This document shows, in pieces, positions 48,001 to 62,500 of a stretch of DNA of 64,000 nucleotides. Position numbers and translations under genes: made by a program. The number at the start of each line of letters is the position of its first letter. The stretch's first letter is position 1. Source of the stretch: Hirudinaria manillensis (taxonomy: Eukaryota > Annelida > Clitellata > Hirudinida > Hirudinidae). The stretch spans positions 5,617,501 through 5,681,500 of the forward strand of contig CM067528.1 of the NCBI GenBank assembly GCA_034509925.1, read 5' to 3'. The notes beneath the pieces are model-generated. The model searched no databases. It worked only from the letters and a program-made list of their open reading frames with translations, and was not told the origin of the DNA.

Positions 48001-49697
48001 TCCTTTGATGAGGTACATGTCTTCGGCGTGACCTGTCAATCGTTCGATCTCGAAATGAAGAAGATCATCGGACAGGTTGAATCGACGATTTTTTATATAA
48101 CGGTGCATCTGCCAACCATTGGCTAAGAATTTTTCAGACACGTGGTGGAATTTATTCCTCCCCTGCACTCCATCCATCCATCACCGGTAAAGGAAGGTTC
48201 ATCGCATTATTTCCTGCTCTCTTCCACACCTCTAATTGGAACCACAAGAGAACTGATGATCGAACGTGGAGCGCTATTGAAGCTATTAATCGACATCTAT
48301 GCTCGATTTCGCCTCCGCTTTCCGTCGAGAAGGAGATGGAAAATTGATTATTAATTCTTTCTCATTCGAGGCTCTGTTTGTTCGCACGACAGTTTGTTAG
48401 ACCAACAAACATGCCGGACCCACTTGGAAGGGTAAACAGTGAAGAATCACGGATCTCAGGAACTGCTGATAGAAGCACATGCAACTAAATGCAAATCGTA
48501 AATTATTTGGCAATCACGATTTCTTCGCTGCTTCAATAAACATTGAATTTGGCTGATCTCCTGGCAAACGTCGTCGTTCGACATGTTGCTGACTTTGGAA
48601 AAATAATGTCGAAGGCCGTTCGAGAGAGCAATTTATGCTTGGAAACGAGGAAAATGAAATACTGCTTCCAAATAGACAATCACAGGTCGCCTCGGGTGTT
48701 CTGTTGATGGTCGACATTCTTCGCTGATTGTCCCCCGACACGCTCCACTAACTTCATTCGGCGCGATCGCAAAACAACCCGCATTACCGTCGGAAAACGT
48801 CATTTTTAAGGAGGCACCAAATTATGACCTCGATATGACAATCCTCGTCTGAGAGTACTCGAGTCACGAGACTGGAACGCATTTCCAAAAAATGGAACTT
48901 TAATTGAAAAATAATTGAACCCGAAACTTCTTTCAGTGTAAAACCTGTTTCTGTCGTTTCACGCCCCACACCTCCTAAGGATGCACCAATCGAAATACTT
49001 TTTCCATTCTCAGACTTGCCGGTGAATGGCAAGCATTGTAAACAAATCAACATTTAAGAAGCACTTGTTGGATTTAATAAACAGGTAACTTTTCCCTAGA
49101 ATTATTTAGCCAAAAAGAAAAAAAAGAGTTGCCCCGAATCAGCTTTTCTGACGAGACCACTTGAATGGCCTCCTTGAGCAACTCTCAACCCATTGAGCGA
49201 TAAATTAGCACAAATTCAATTAGTCATCACCGACAGGAGAATATCAAAAGTCAAACCCCATAAAAAAACAGTAGAAAAAAATTTTTTTCCGTGGATTTCA
49301 TGTGGTGCTTAAGGAAAACACGACTTCCGAGCAATTAGTGCTGACTGGTGGTGCAAACCAAAACTACTTATTTACAATCAGGGCCGGGTTTACAACAAAA
49401 TAAAGTTTCTAAATTTTAACGGGAGCACTCGAAACTAATCTCGAGTGGCTCACCTGTTTATAAGCAAATCGAACGAACAGGTAGCCATTTGTACTCACCT
49501 ATGAATCTCTCTACCTGCTTGCCGTCGATCCAAAGCGCCAAAAGTTCGGACGTCTGCTGCGAGGAAAGGTGGGAGTGAGACCTCTTCACGTTCAATCCGT
49601 GCATCATTTTGCCGATTTGTTGACCGCTTGCAACGTGAAAGATTACACAGAAGAGTGCCAGACGAACAGCCACCGAACAACTTTGAGGAATCTGCAT
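45006..49697 (-). CDS. WIF1: Wnt inhibitory factor 1 (WIF domain plus four EGF modules)
   Basis: Nine minus-strand exons: 49697-49499 (signal peptide ending near VASG, then [15 protein letters not shown]), 48032-47893, 47820-47718, 46507 to about 46361, 46210-46106, 45781-45686, 45625-45530, 45389-45294, 45100-45006. The first four build a secreted WIF domain: [43 protein letters not shown], then [20 protein letters not shown]. This domain binds Wnt ligands and lipid in the family. Four EGF modules follow, one per exon with phase-1 introns (CRNGGRC, CENGGTC, CKNGGFC, CGVHGKC); vertebrate WIF1 has five. The C-terminus is basic (KKRKRRRQ). The intron after 47718 starts with GC rather than GT. 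I am unsure only of the donor at about 46361. Confidence 0.92.
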
Positions 49698-50966
49698 CTC
49701 TGTTGCTCTCGCGTCAAAGTTTTTTTTTCACTCTTTTCTTAAAAACGGTAATGAAAGCACCAATGAGAAGGAAAGCTAAGTCTTTCTTCAAACAACCAAC
49801 TCGACTTCAATGTTTTCATCACTCGCGAATAAATGATTAAACATCGATTTGTTGAAACCAAGCAGAAACCTCATCGTCCATTTGCCTAAAATCTCTCCTC
49901 TAAAAGAAGTCGATGTTGCGTTTTACAGGCTCCGCTATCAAATGCCGTCCATTAAGTAGTCGGAGGAAGACCGAACTTACAGGCACTTGTTTGCGCTCAC
50001 TTCATCCAAAGGGGGCGTCCTCTATTTTCGAATTCGTTATGTCATTTGTTAATCGAAATACTTGATTAAGTAGAGTCTTTAGAGTCGATGGCAGTGATTT
50101 AACGAGAAGTATGAAAGCATTTAGTAGGACGGAATAGCAATTCCATCCTGGATTGAAAATTCGCCTCCAAAAATAGCGAACGAATAAAAGGAGAAGTTGA
50201 GAATTGATTGAAAGCTACGAGCGAATGCTGCGCTACAAACGCCTGTTTTGAAGCAAACTTTGTTTTCTGAAATTGCGAAACAATTCTTCGCCAAGAAATT
50301 TCGAGAACCGATGGAAAGATGCGATCAAATCCGCCATTGGATGAGCATTCCATGCGCAATTGTTAAAGAATATTCGAGTTTTGAAAGAAGAAAATAACAA
50401 GATTTATTGGAACTAAGTGTTTGAATTTGGCCGCTTCGGTCGGCGAGTGCCAAGAAAACGCAGCGCGGTTCGATGAAAGAAAGATTTTGGCGTGCTAACA
50501 CATGAGTTCGATTAATTGCTTTTCCTTTGGCTTATAATTTCCTCTATTAACAAATACCCGAACGGTTGGGTTCGAAATTCAGCGCCACATAAATTGAGGT
50601 GTGAGGAATTGAAAAATCACTTTTGGCATTATTATAATATCCTTAAATAATAATAATAATAACACAAACTGAACATACATGTATTGCTACAAAATGGATA
50701 TATTCGTAAAAATCAAAATACAGTACCTTCGAATAATAACAATAATAATAATAAATTATTTCGTACATGAGATTACGAGAAATTATTTTGCAAAATTAAG
50801 TTTCTTATTTCTGGACACAAGCGACAAATTGCTGATCGGACAAAAAAAAGGCAAAAAGTGTTGTCATGGAGATGAGTTTATTTGTCCATGTGTTCATCAT
50901 CGAAACATGTTCCTGTCATGGATGATGATGACAAGCAGATTATCAAAGGATTATTTTGCTACGGAG

Positions 50967-50997
<31 letters not shown>

Positions 50998-51734
50998 GTT
51001 ATTGTTGTTATTATTATTATCATTATTATCATTGTTATTATCAGGTAAATCGAAAGTAATTATATAAATAAAATAAATTATTCGCAATTCAGAGGATGCC
51101 TTGTCAAACAAAACACTGTTTCTGCTGTTTGTTGCTGAATAAACAATGTTAATAATCTGTTTATATCTCTCACAACATCTCAACATCATTTGTCATCAAT
51201 TACTTGCATTAAATTATATTCCGATAAAGCAATTATTATTCGCCAACGGTTTAATAATTATTATAATATAATATTATAATTATTTTATAATGATATATAC
51301 ATGTAATACCTTGGTCGGACTGCTAGAGAAAGTCAAGAATAAACACCAGCACGGATATTAAACAAAAAAGTAAACATTGTTATCCACATTATTCCAGTTA
51401 TTATAATCTCCAAGTTATTATAATCTCCAACGTAGAATTTCAATTATTCCCTGTATTCTTATAACAAATCTTGCTGGCTTCATACGATCGGAGGAAGTCA
51501 ATTTGCATATTCATAAGGATTATAATTTATTCAAACATTTTCTCATTGACTTGGTAGCGAACGGCGTATGAGAAGATTCTTGTCATCATTATTATTTTTT
51601 TTTTTAAAATATATTTAAATTAATCTCTCAAAACACTTAGAATTGTTTTCTAAAACATCAATTGGCAGCAATCACTTGACGGAAAACCCACACCTCCTTC
51701 CATTTCGATTGGGGGTGAATTATTAAGCTAAAAG

Positions 51735-51813
<79 letters not shown>

Positions 51814-54800
51814 TAATAATAATAACAATAATAACAATAATAATAATAATAACTAAATAACGATCGTCACAATTGTTAATTATTTACATGACCTTCGTAC
51901 GAATGTTCCCAGCTTTCTATTCCAAGTTCCCTCAAGAGTGATTACTTATTTATTAAATTAAAATTTATTCTTATTAATTCAATTAAATTGTTTTATGTCG
52001 ATAATTATATCTCAATTAACCTTATTTTATTATTGAATTAAATTATAAAATAAAATAAAATAAAATTGAACTTAATTCCAATTTGTTGTTGAAGTTCGAT
52101 GCAAGAAAGTGGTTGACGATGTATAATGAGTTTAGGTCGTTTTGTGGGTTTTTCCAACAATTTCCGGGTTTATTTTTGTATTTTTCAAATATTTACGAAA
52201 AAAAAAAAACATCGCGAAGGATTGAATTGCAGTCCTTCATCGCATCGTTACTCTGATTGGTCAGCCTAATCACGTGCTTCTGTCAGAACTTCTTTAACCC
52301 GTATTAACTGCTGTTGTCCTTTGAGAAATCGCTTTTATATTGCCGATAAAAACCGCGTCTGACTTCACTGATGCTTATTATTGTGGCACATGTGACTAAT
52401 TTATGTAACTAATTTTTAACATCTCCGAAAACATAAATTACCAAAAAAAAATTACTAAAACTATTAAGTATTTGTTGTTTGAATGTTGCTGTTTAATCAA
52501 AAATGTTCTCGTGTTCAGAGGGCGGATTGTGACGTTGACGGAATCAAAAGTCAAATCCAAAACTTTGAAGTGATTTCATCGCAGTTTGAAACATTTCGGA
52601 CGAGTCTATCCGGGAAAAAAAGCAGTGAAATGTCAGCGAGATGTGATTTATTCCCCGAGGTGAGGTCAAGAATGAAAACTTGAAGAAGACTTGTCTTGGA
52701 GGTCATTTATTTCAATCAACGCCCGTAAACACTGCCGCAACTTCTATGTTTCCAATTTGGTCCTATTGACAAGTCATCCGGGATGTTGCCAGGGAATTTA
52801 GCAGGAAGAGGGATGGATCTGACCCGATGGAAACTCTCAGAGGAGACAAATCACTTGCTGAGTTGTACTTTTCTCTCCGGAACCCTTCATCGAGTAATTT
52901 ATTCATTTGTCATATTAACACATCGTTATGCCAGTCGTCCGCAGCTGAGGAATCTCAATCGATAATCTCACGTGGTATGTCAGACTACAACTCGGAAATT
53001 ATTGCTACATTGGCAAGATTCCATTATAGATTAATAAAATAAATTCTAATAACTTGTTTATTATTTCCGTCACTCGTTCAAACTTCGTTCTTACATCAGA
53101 AACTAGTTCTGTTTCCCTAATAAAAGTCAGGCCGTTGTTTTTGCAACGAGCATCTGAGAAGTCCCCAAATGTCCCCAGGCATGAATGTGTGAAATAAGAG
53201 GGACTTTCGGTGCAATTATTTGCATCGTTTTTCCCCGAAAATGAGACAGGGTTTTATATTAATTTCTGTCCCAAACACGCGGTAGGGCTTTAAGGATGTC
53301 TTACATTTTCACATAATGCATCCAAAGACTGTAACTTTGGGAAAGGGGAATGCCATCTCCACATTAAGCAAAACCAAATTGGGATGTCACGGAAAATTGT
53401 CTATGAATAGTGAAATACTCTTCATGCCAGGTCTTTGATAAACAAAGAATGTATTAAAACAAATGGCAGAAGCTGGCTAAAAGTCATGTAAAAGGCAGCT
53501 ATAGGCTGATGGCGGCGGATATCAGGTCCAGACGGCTATCATGACTTACTAGTTCATGGTCACTTGTTCAATCAGAAACAGCCATAAAGACTTGATTCAT
53601 TTTCCATTTGATGATGACAGTTGATGTTATGTCACCAACTGGGTCGATATGAATTTGAATGAATTACTTTGAAAATAAAAAAAACAACTGATCGTGTCAT
53701 CAAAGCTCTTTTAGCAGATTTCTTCATGTCTGCGACGATGTATGCTAGGAAGTCCATCTAAAAAAACCATTGCAAAGGTCTACAATAAAAGCTTTTGTCT
53801 GCCATCCGTTTTCAGACATGTTTTCCAGATTTGGAAATGGTGGTGATCTGATCCATAATAGCTTGTCCTTTTCTAATCATCTTGTCAAAACAAAGCATTT
53901 AGCTCCTACAATAGAGTAAAGATCCAACTGCAACGCCAGGTAGCGCCTTCAGATGAGCGTAAGAGTAACCGAATAAATCTATTATAAACACGACCTGCTA
54001 TAGTTTAAGTAACTCTTTAGTCACGATAATTATATGTATTTGTACCCAACCTGCTACAATCTTTGTAATTGTATTACTTGTTATCTTCAAACTGCTTGCA
54101 CACCTATGAATGCAGTTGAAACCAATTGTTTTTGCCGCCCGTAGCGATCGTTCGATTTGCTTTTCCTTTCCCTTTGGCAAACCCGACTTTTAATTTGTTC
54201 TCCACAATTTGGAAATCCCTGAAAATATGTATTTACATTCAAAGATCTAATTTTAGAAAAAGTTGCCATTAGTCGAAGACTTTCGTTTTATTGCAATGCA
54301 ATTGAATATTTTGGAAATCTTACACTAATTCATCATTACCTGAATTAATTTGAAAATATTGGATGACGATCTCAGCAAGAACTTGCTTTGGGGGCTTGGC
54401 TCACATAACGTGTACCTTTGAACATACCTTGTAGGACTTGTCTTATGGGAAACAGTAGTTGCCCGGTAATTCTTTAACAGAATACCATTTGATTCTTATT
54501 TAATTGCTACTAATTGTAATTAATTAAACATGCTTCATAAATAATACAATAAACGAAGTCCTTTTAATTCCGTTTAATATTCCGAGACTTCTCATTTAAT
54601 CCTCGGCGATCGACTTATTATAATTTTGTGATGTTACTTATTAGTGCAGCTTAAGTAAAAGTTTATATATAAACAACAGTTTAAGTAATAGTTAGCAAAG
54701 ATTTAAGACACTTTAGAGCGTGGCGGTAGACGTTGGCTAAGGTTGCTCCTAGCAATGCAGTCATACCAAATGCTTGATTTTAAGTCACTATTCATCTTCA

Positions 54801-55654
54801 TCAACTTGAACCGCCATCGATGGGACCGCCCAAACCAATTGCCAATTCAATCAACTCCTTTGTAACTCGAAAAACAAAATATATTAAGCAATTAGCGATG
54901 GTCCAATTCTTTGAAGTTTTGGCCATTTTCTTGAAATATTCTCTAGTTCAACCAGACAAAATATAATAACATAATAAATATGATGATGATAATAATAATA
55001 ATAATAATAATAAAATGTATTTAATGACATGTTGCCAAACCAATTGATAACCTAAAAAGGGGTAAACCTTGCTCTTCTCAAGGTTACCAAAGGTCACCCC
55101 AGTGTCGCATCGGGCATCATCCTTTTCCAGACTCAGTGCTGCACAACTCGAAGAGTTTTGAATTTAATAGAGCACAATAAATAAATAAATACTAATAAAG
55201 AGAGTAATAATAATAATGCAATTGAAACCTCAGCACAAACATGAAGACACAGGTCTGTATTGAAATTCCTTCAAAAACATCATTAATTGTGACCACTGAG
55301 CAGAAACAAAACATCACAATGCAAAGCAACACTTTCACGTATAAAATGCGAGTCGTGCCACAAATTACGTCAAAAATTATCGACGAGGTGCTAACGATAT
55401 TTGAATGTCCTTCGTCGGAGGAGGAATCTGAGTTTAGGTATTTTTAAATTAAGTTCGTATCAACTTTGATCGATACATTAACATTCATTCATGCTAATCT
55501 ACCATATAAAAAGGAACTTTTTGTAAAAGAAAAAAAGTGGAATACAAAAAATATGTAAACTAATTGAAACTAATTAATAAGGTATTATAAATAAAATGGA
55601 AAAAAATCACCAGAAACAAAGTTAAGGGAAATCAACAACGACCAGACGAAAACA
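49698..55654. other. Intergenic region between LRCH and WIF1
   Basis: About 6 kb of AT-rich DNA. It holds ATT/AAT microsatellites at 50968-51043, 51734-51855 and 54984-55013, plus several short frames (for example 50679-51059 and 55241-55447) without recognisable domains, codon bias or partner exons. No gene seen. The WIF1 promoter should lie just above 49697. Confidence 0.6.
51734..51855 (+). repeat. AAT/AAC microsatellite
   Basis: About 120 bases of AAT units with interspersed AAC, in the intergenic region. Poly-Asn or poly-Ile frames across such tracts are artefacts. Confidence 0.95.
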
Positions 55655-55768
55655 TCAAACGCTGGATTGGCGAGGATTCGCGGCAGTCCGAACCAACAAC
55701 AAAACGGTGTCGCTGACGGCCCCTAAGTTCTGACATTCCAAGACGTCTCGGTTGCAACACGTCACTTC
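55655..55768 (-). CDS. LRCH: LRCH alternative last exon B: soluble C-terminus
   Basis: It follows acceptor TTTTAAACAG, also phase 0, and encodes 37 residues beginning EVTCCNRDVLECQNLGAV and ending RQSSV. It can replace exon A directly after the CH exon, and its length and pattern resemble the short C-termini of LRCH1 and LRCH3. No other gene nearby would explain this isolated open exon. Confidence 0.65.
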   Translation of the reverse strand, partial: EVTCCNRDVLECQNLGAVSDTVLLLVRTAANPRQSSV

Positions 55769-57081
55769 CTGTTTAAAAGAAAAACATGGGGTCAGGGGGT
55801 CACAAGAGGTCGCCATCTGAGGTCGCGAACCGAGATTTCACTACGAAACACCTGCAGGCTCTTTTTCTTAATTAAGAAGCGTGGAATAGAAAACTAATTC
55901 CCATTTATGGTAAGCAATCATGGCAGCCATTTCCAAAAAAAAAAATGCACACAAAACTGAACAAAAAATGGCGACCAGCTATTTAGAAGGTCCTCAGCCA
56001 TGAATGTTAGCTGGGAAATAATGGATTTCCAAAATAAAGATACGAAAACAACGGCATCACCCTTTTGTCGGATGCAAAGACAAATTACGACCATAATGTA
56101 AACTTAAAAAAGACCAACGAAAACATCCAATTCCTGAACTTATAATTCGTCGCACGAACTCGTAACTCGGAGACGTCTGCAAACGAATCCGAAGCACTCT
56201 CCGGAAGCCTTCGAGCGTCCGAAAATACTGTCAGATCAAGATGGCAGAGGGTACCAGTGAAGGGAGAGGCAGGTGGAAAGAAAGAAGAGGATGCAAAATA
56301 TGGCGATCGCGTGGTCTAGCGTGGATGGAACCGAAGATCGGTCCTCGACGGAAGCGTCGTAGACGTTTTTAATCGACTTCCTAGTCTCGGGACGTGAAGG
56401 TCCGAAAGTCCTTCGGGATTTCGGTCCCCCTTTGCCGAGGAGATCCGCTTCCAGGAGGTTCTGCCACGTGAGCACGTCCTCCTGCAAGGAACGTTCCGTG
56501 AATGTTCAGATCGATGTTTGCGACGTGAAGTCGTTTGGAAATACACTTCGATAAATGAACTTAGAACGAATCCATAAAATTAAAATCAACCATTTTATTA
56601 TCGGCATTAACGGACGTGCGGAAATTCGGTTTTAAAATTTTTATTTTAATATTATTAACCTCTTTGTGTCTTTGTTTAAAATAAATCGAAACATTGCCTG
56701 AAATGTGGTTTTTATAAAACTCTAAGAGTTTAGAATAGTATTGAAATGTTGGAAACAGTTGCAAGAGCTGGAAGGTTGCAAGGTTGTAAATCTTTTCGGA
56801 ATACTCAAATAAGAGCTGAAGCATGGATGTTATTAGCATATTTACAGTTATGATTTGTAATAGCTAATTGCTAATTATATATGTTAATTATGATGTAAGT
56901 GCAAGTGGATGTTTACATAAATCTGCAATGAACAGGAGAATCCTTTCTATGAGTGACTGACAAAAAAAGTCATCAAAGCCAAAGTCATTTTAAGATCACC
57001 AGCAGCATAAACCAAGCTCCACCTATCTTGTTGTTATTATTATTGTTATTATTATTGTTATTATTATTATTATTATTGTTA

Positions 57082-57154
<73 letters not shown>

Positions 57155-59411
57155 ATTGTTATGTTATTATCGAGTTAGTAATACCAGTGTTATTACTCAA
57201 TCATTATCTTAATATGACATCACTATATCACTATGTTTGTTTACATTTCAACATCATCATTTATTTACCTGGCTGAGACCAAGCCTTCTGCAGACATTAA
57301 AAAAGTGTTCGACATTTTTCCTGCATTTTGATTCTGGCAATTTCTATAAAGAATAAAAATTTCTAACAGTTTATATTATTAAAATTAAAATTTATTTTTA
57401 TGGAATCTTTTTTGGGTTTTTTTTCTTGTAGAAATGGTTATCGCCAATGGCGACAGCTGAAATAAGTTTTGGATGCTCACCGTGTCGGGAGTAGATGTGT
57501 AGATGTGAGGCACGGAGTTGGGGAGAATTTGATTGGCGAGTTCGCAGAGGAGGATTCCATCCTTCAGTGATTCGCTGATGTCATCCTCTACTTCTGTCTT
57601 CAACAGGGTTTTGAGAACCTGTGCATTAATGAATGCATGGGTTTCGAGATATTGTGCATTGAGGAATGCATGAATGCAGGGTTTTGAGAATCTGTGCATT
57701 GATATGTGAATACATGAATTGAAAGAATGCTTCTCAAGTGCATTACGGTTGCTTGATTTGACTCCTAGATTTGTCCTGACGGTTTGTTTTGAAAATTTGA
57801 AACCAGGCTCGGATGTTGAGTCAGGCAGCAATGTAGAGCAGTTAGAGCTAAATAAATGAACTAAATCGGCAAATGATAAACATCACATTACACGCCCGTA
57901 GGATGCACGCAAACAAAAACACACGCACACACGGACCGTTTTGCAAAGCAAAACACGATTGAAAGATTGTGCTAACAACACGACCAACCCTTTTGAGACT
58001 CTTCACTTGATTGTTTTCTTTTTCCAATTGGTGCATATTTCTTCTGATTGTCAACAGTGGATTGTGCTCAGACAACTCCCCCTTCAGAGACTCCAAAAGT
58101 TTTTTGCATTTTGGAGAGAGTGCTGAATGAATTTGAACATAAATTAATTTAATCAAATAAATATTTTGAAGAAATTTTAAAGAAATTTTAGAAAAGTGAA
58201 ATGATTGCAAAATATCAAACCTGAACTTTCACTTTCAGGCAGAATCTGAAAACAACAGCAACAAAAAATTAATCCCCAAAAACACAAAATCAATAAATAC
58301 AAATCTTTCAAGTACAAATGTACAAATTCAACGTACTTGGTCTTCTGCTAATTTAATTATTTTGGCAGCTTCTTGCTTCCTACGACTGACGAGATTCGAA
58401 TATCTTTTGTAAAATTCCTCGTGCTCACCGTCCTGATTAAAATGCAGAAATGTAATCAGTTAATCTATTATTCAATTAATCATTAAACTAATTTAAGTAC
58501 ACCTCGTCAGCTATGGTTGGAGTCAGAGGCCCAGTTTCTTCTCTATTTGCAGTCCTGCAAGAGGAATACAAGCATACTTAGGAGCCTACTTAGCTATACA
58601 TAGCATACAAATCTGAGACACAAAGAAACATAAGTACAAGCATAAACACTTGAGCATACATACAAGCATACATACAAGCATACAAACAAGCATACAAACA
58701 ACTTCAAAACGAAATGAAACATGTTTTTCCTAAAACTCAACCAACCCTTCCTCGACTATGAATCCAATGTCCACCAAATTCGGTCGTCTTCCATCGATTC
58801 CGTTGACTTTCGTCTTCTGATCGAGCGATGCTTTCGATCCCCTGGTCGAAGCCTCGTAATCATCATCACCACCATCATCATCGTCGTTGTCGCCATCCTA
58901 TGAAAGTAAAGCAAAAAGAAACGTAGACGTAAATATTGATAAAATCGCAAAATCCATTTCATTTCCAACCAACGACAGGAAGCTGCTTTGCGGAGATTCG
59001 TCGAAGCTCAAAGTTTCCGTCGAAGCGAACGACTGCGGACTTTGGGGTTTGGATTCCGAAATCCCGTCGCGGGTTGGGACGTCCCCTTCCTTCTGCGTCC
59101 TGCTCGGCAAGGACTGCATCGACACGCACGAAGAAACCTTTTTGTTTTCGTTCAACGTCGGATTCCTCGTTGCGGTGTTGCGAGCGCTTCTCGTCTGTCG
59201 ATTCGTGACATTTAATAAATATGCATTATTATTTTATTTAGTTAAATAGTAATGTCGTTAAATTGTAATATCATTGTAGATAGTAACAGTTAATATTGAA
59301 ATTGTGACATTATGACATCTCACTCCAATCATATTTTTAACACATGATCTAATCAGAAGACAAAACAAGAAAGTGCTGACATCTGCACCATAAAGAAATC
59401 GTAATAATAAC

Positions 59412-59505
<94 letters not shown>

Positions 59506-62500
59506 GTAACAATAATAATAACAATAATAACAATAATAATAATAATAATAATAATGATAATAATAATAATAATAATAATAATAACAGTAACAATAATAAT
59601 AACAATAATAATAATAATAATAATAATAAATTTTGAATATAACCAATTACTTAGAAAACTATTGCCCTTAACAATCAAAAACATCGAAAACAACTCATAA
59701 CCTCTCTATTGATAGCAAATGTTTTATTGGTGCTCTTGGACATGTCAAAGTCAGAGTCTGACATCTGCTTGTTCAGTCGATGGTCATCGTGCGAGACGCT
59801 CCTGAAACTTTTAAAAGACGAACAATTAATTTTAAATAAACGTAAATTTCAACGAAAACTCAAAAAAAAAGTACGAATCAGTACACGATGGTCGAGGAGG
59901 AGAGTCCATTTTTCTGCATCCTGACTTTGGAAATTCCTTGCCTGAGCTTCATTCTTTGCTGGTTCTGCTGCTCAGTCGCCAAGTATGCCATGATGTGCTG
60001 CCTTCCCTTGACGACGACCTGCGTACGTCGATCGTCAACGTCTATCGGACTCCGCGTCGATCGAACTTCGATCGCCACTCACGTGCTGGGGAGGAACTAC
60101 GAGCGGATTGTTGCAGACGTTCAGGTCGTCCAGGGTGGTCACCAGGTGCAACTCCAAAGGAATCTTCGATATTCTGTTCACGGACACGTCCAACTTAACC
60201 AGGTGCAAACTCGCAAGAACTGAAAGAGAACGATCATGATTATGATTACGAAGAAACAAATAAACAAACAAACAAACATCAATAGCAAGCTTTGTTCTAA
60301 TTTCCTGCAAAGCTTCAACAACTGCGATATGATCTTTAGCATTGATATTAGAAACGATAATCTTAAAGCAAATAATCAGATGATACGAGCCTGGATTGAG
60401 AGAGGTGAGTCTGTTGTGATGGAGGTTGAGATGCCTCAGGGAATGCAGTTTTCCGACGGTGTCTGGGAGTTCAGACAACAAATTCCTGCTGAGGTTCTAC
60501 AAGCGGACATAATGTCAACGCAGGATTTCATTAAAATCCATCATCCATTCTAAGGAGTTCATTAATTTTATATAAATTTATATAAATTAAAAATAAAATA
60601 AAAAATATAACTTATTTAAATTATATAAATTATTTAATTAATTCAGTAAAATTAATTTGTTCATTAAAATTAATTTACCATCTCCATGAGTTTCTCAAGG
60701 AGGCCAATATCCTTGGGCATCGACGAAATTTTGTTGCTAGAAAGATTCAACACTTCGAGACATTGAAAGTGACAGGCATAGGCAGGAAAAACAGTCAAGA
60801 GATTGTGACTGAAATGTTTAAGAAACAAACTTTCCATTAATATTTAAATAAAAAAATATACAAATATAAAAAAAAATTATTTACAGTATAAATAGCATAT
60901 ATATAAATAGCATATATGTTGGCTTGAGGAAAGTTATTGATAAATTTTGCTTTTTGTTAAAAGATACAAAACTCCCATTTATTAACAAATTTTTTTTCTT
61001 AATTTCTAGAATTAACTAATATTTTACACAAAGGATTTACACAATTAAATTAAGCTTGAAGATGCTTCATAAAAATAAGTTTATCTGTCACAACAGGACG
61101 TGAATTCAAATCATTCAATAGTTATTGCATTCACGCATTAACTAACTTGACATTTATAACGTTTTATTAACTCAAACATCAAGTTTAAGCAACTTCACCG
61201 CATGGAATTTTAAGGGAATGAAGGAAAATAAATTGGAAATTCCAGGTTAAATCAGTTTAATGTAATGCTACCTGAGATCAAGGACAACCAGATGTTTGAA
61301 GGTCGACACGGAAGAAGGAATGGATCTGATGAGATTGTGCCGACAATCCAGATGTTCCAGAGATAGGAAATTGAATAGGAAGTAGGGCAGGTCATTGAGC
61401 GTATTTCTTGACAAATCTGAGATAAAAGTTGGATAGTAAACAAATAAAAAAGAAAATAATTTCTTTTTATAATCTCTGGATTCAGTAGTTGAAGTGAATG
61501 TTAGTCAATTTCAATGACAATACAAAAAAAAATCAAAATGCCTTTTAGTTTTAACAAATAAACTTATGTAATGATCAAAATTATCACTTAAATCCTTGCT
61601 ATCTTAACTTGTAATACTGTGATTTCAAGTTAAATAATTTGCCATTATAAAACATTTATTTGCATTAATTAAAAATAGAGTTCAAAGATCAGATTTTAGG
61701 ATACTAAATCAAACAAGATGTAACATAAAAATAAATCTTTTAAGGAAAGTTGTAACTTTAAAAAGAATGTTGTAGCTGTCAAGTTGAATATTTCAGAGTT
61801 AATTGTGACAGGACATGATTGATGAGTTACTCATGAGTTACACTTAACACAAAATTGTTAATATTAATATAATCGTTAAAATTCATGAACATTTTAAATA
61901 AATATAAATATTTTTTAAAAATTTTAAAATACGGAACAATCAAAATTTTAGTTTTAACATCACTAAATCACCATTCACTGGTTTAAGCACCAAACATACC
62001 AACACAAACTTATGCCAATTAACTTGTTAAGCCCATCATGCTACTTATGAAAATAATTACAACTTAATTCAGCCACTCAAAATCCCTTCCTAGTTTCGGC
62101 TAATCGAAAGTTTTTTGTTTGATAAAAACATGCAAAAAATTAATTGAAAGGCCAATCAAGCGAGGCGTCTATGATCACGATAATGAATCCTTTGAACAAT
62201 ATATAATGAAGAAGATAAGGATAAGTAGTTCTTAGTATTTATTTTAATGATAATTTAATTTATATTCATAATTTTCTTGACAAGAAACAATAGTGTATCT
62301 GCAAAACCAACCTTTGGCATGCAAACACAAACTTTGGACACTCCAAAAAAAAGTCAAAATATCATAGCATTGTTTAACCAATGACAGTCTACATACGTAG
62401 ATTGTAGTCATCTTAATTAGTTTATCTATCCAATTTTATGTGCCATCAACATTTTCAAATGCAGAAGCTGACAAAATATAAATCCTTATAAAGCAAAATT

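Noticed and set aside
56953..57276. 107-codon plus-strand frame rich in Leu
   Set aside because: It is the translation of an ATT/GTT microsatellite in an LRCH intron.
59258..59700. Several poly-Leu, poly-Ile and poly-Tyr frames on both strands
   Set aside because: All are readings of the AAT/ATT microsatellite at 59400-59632.
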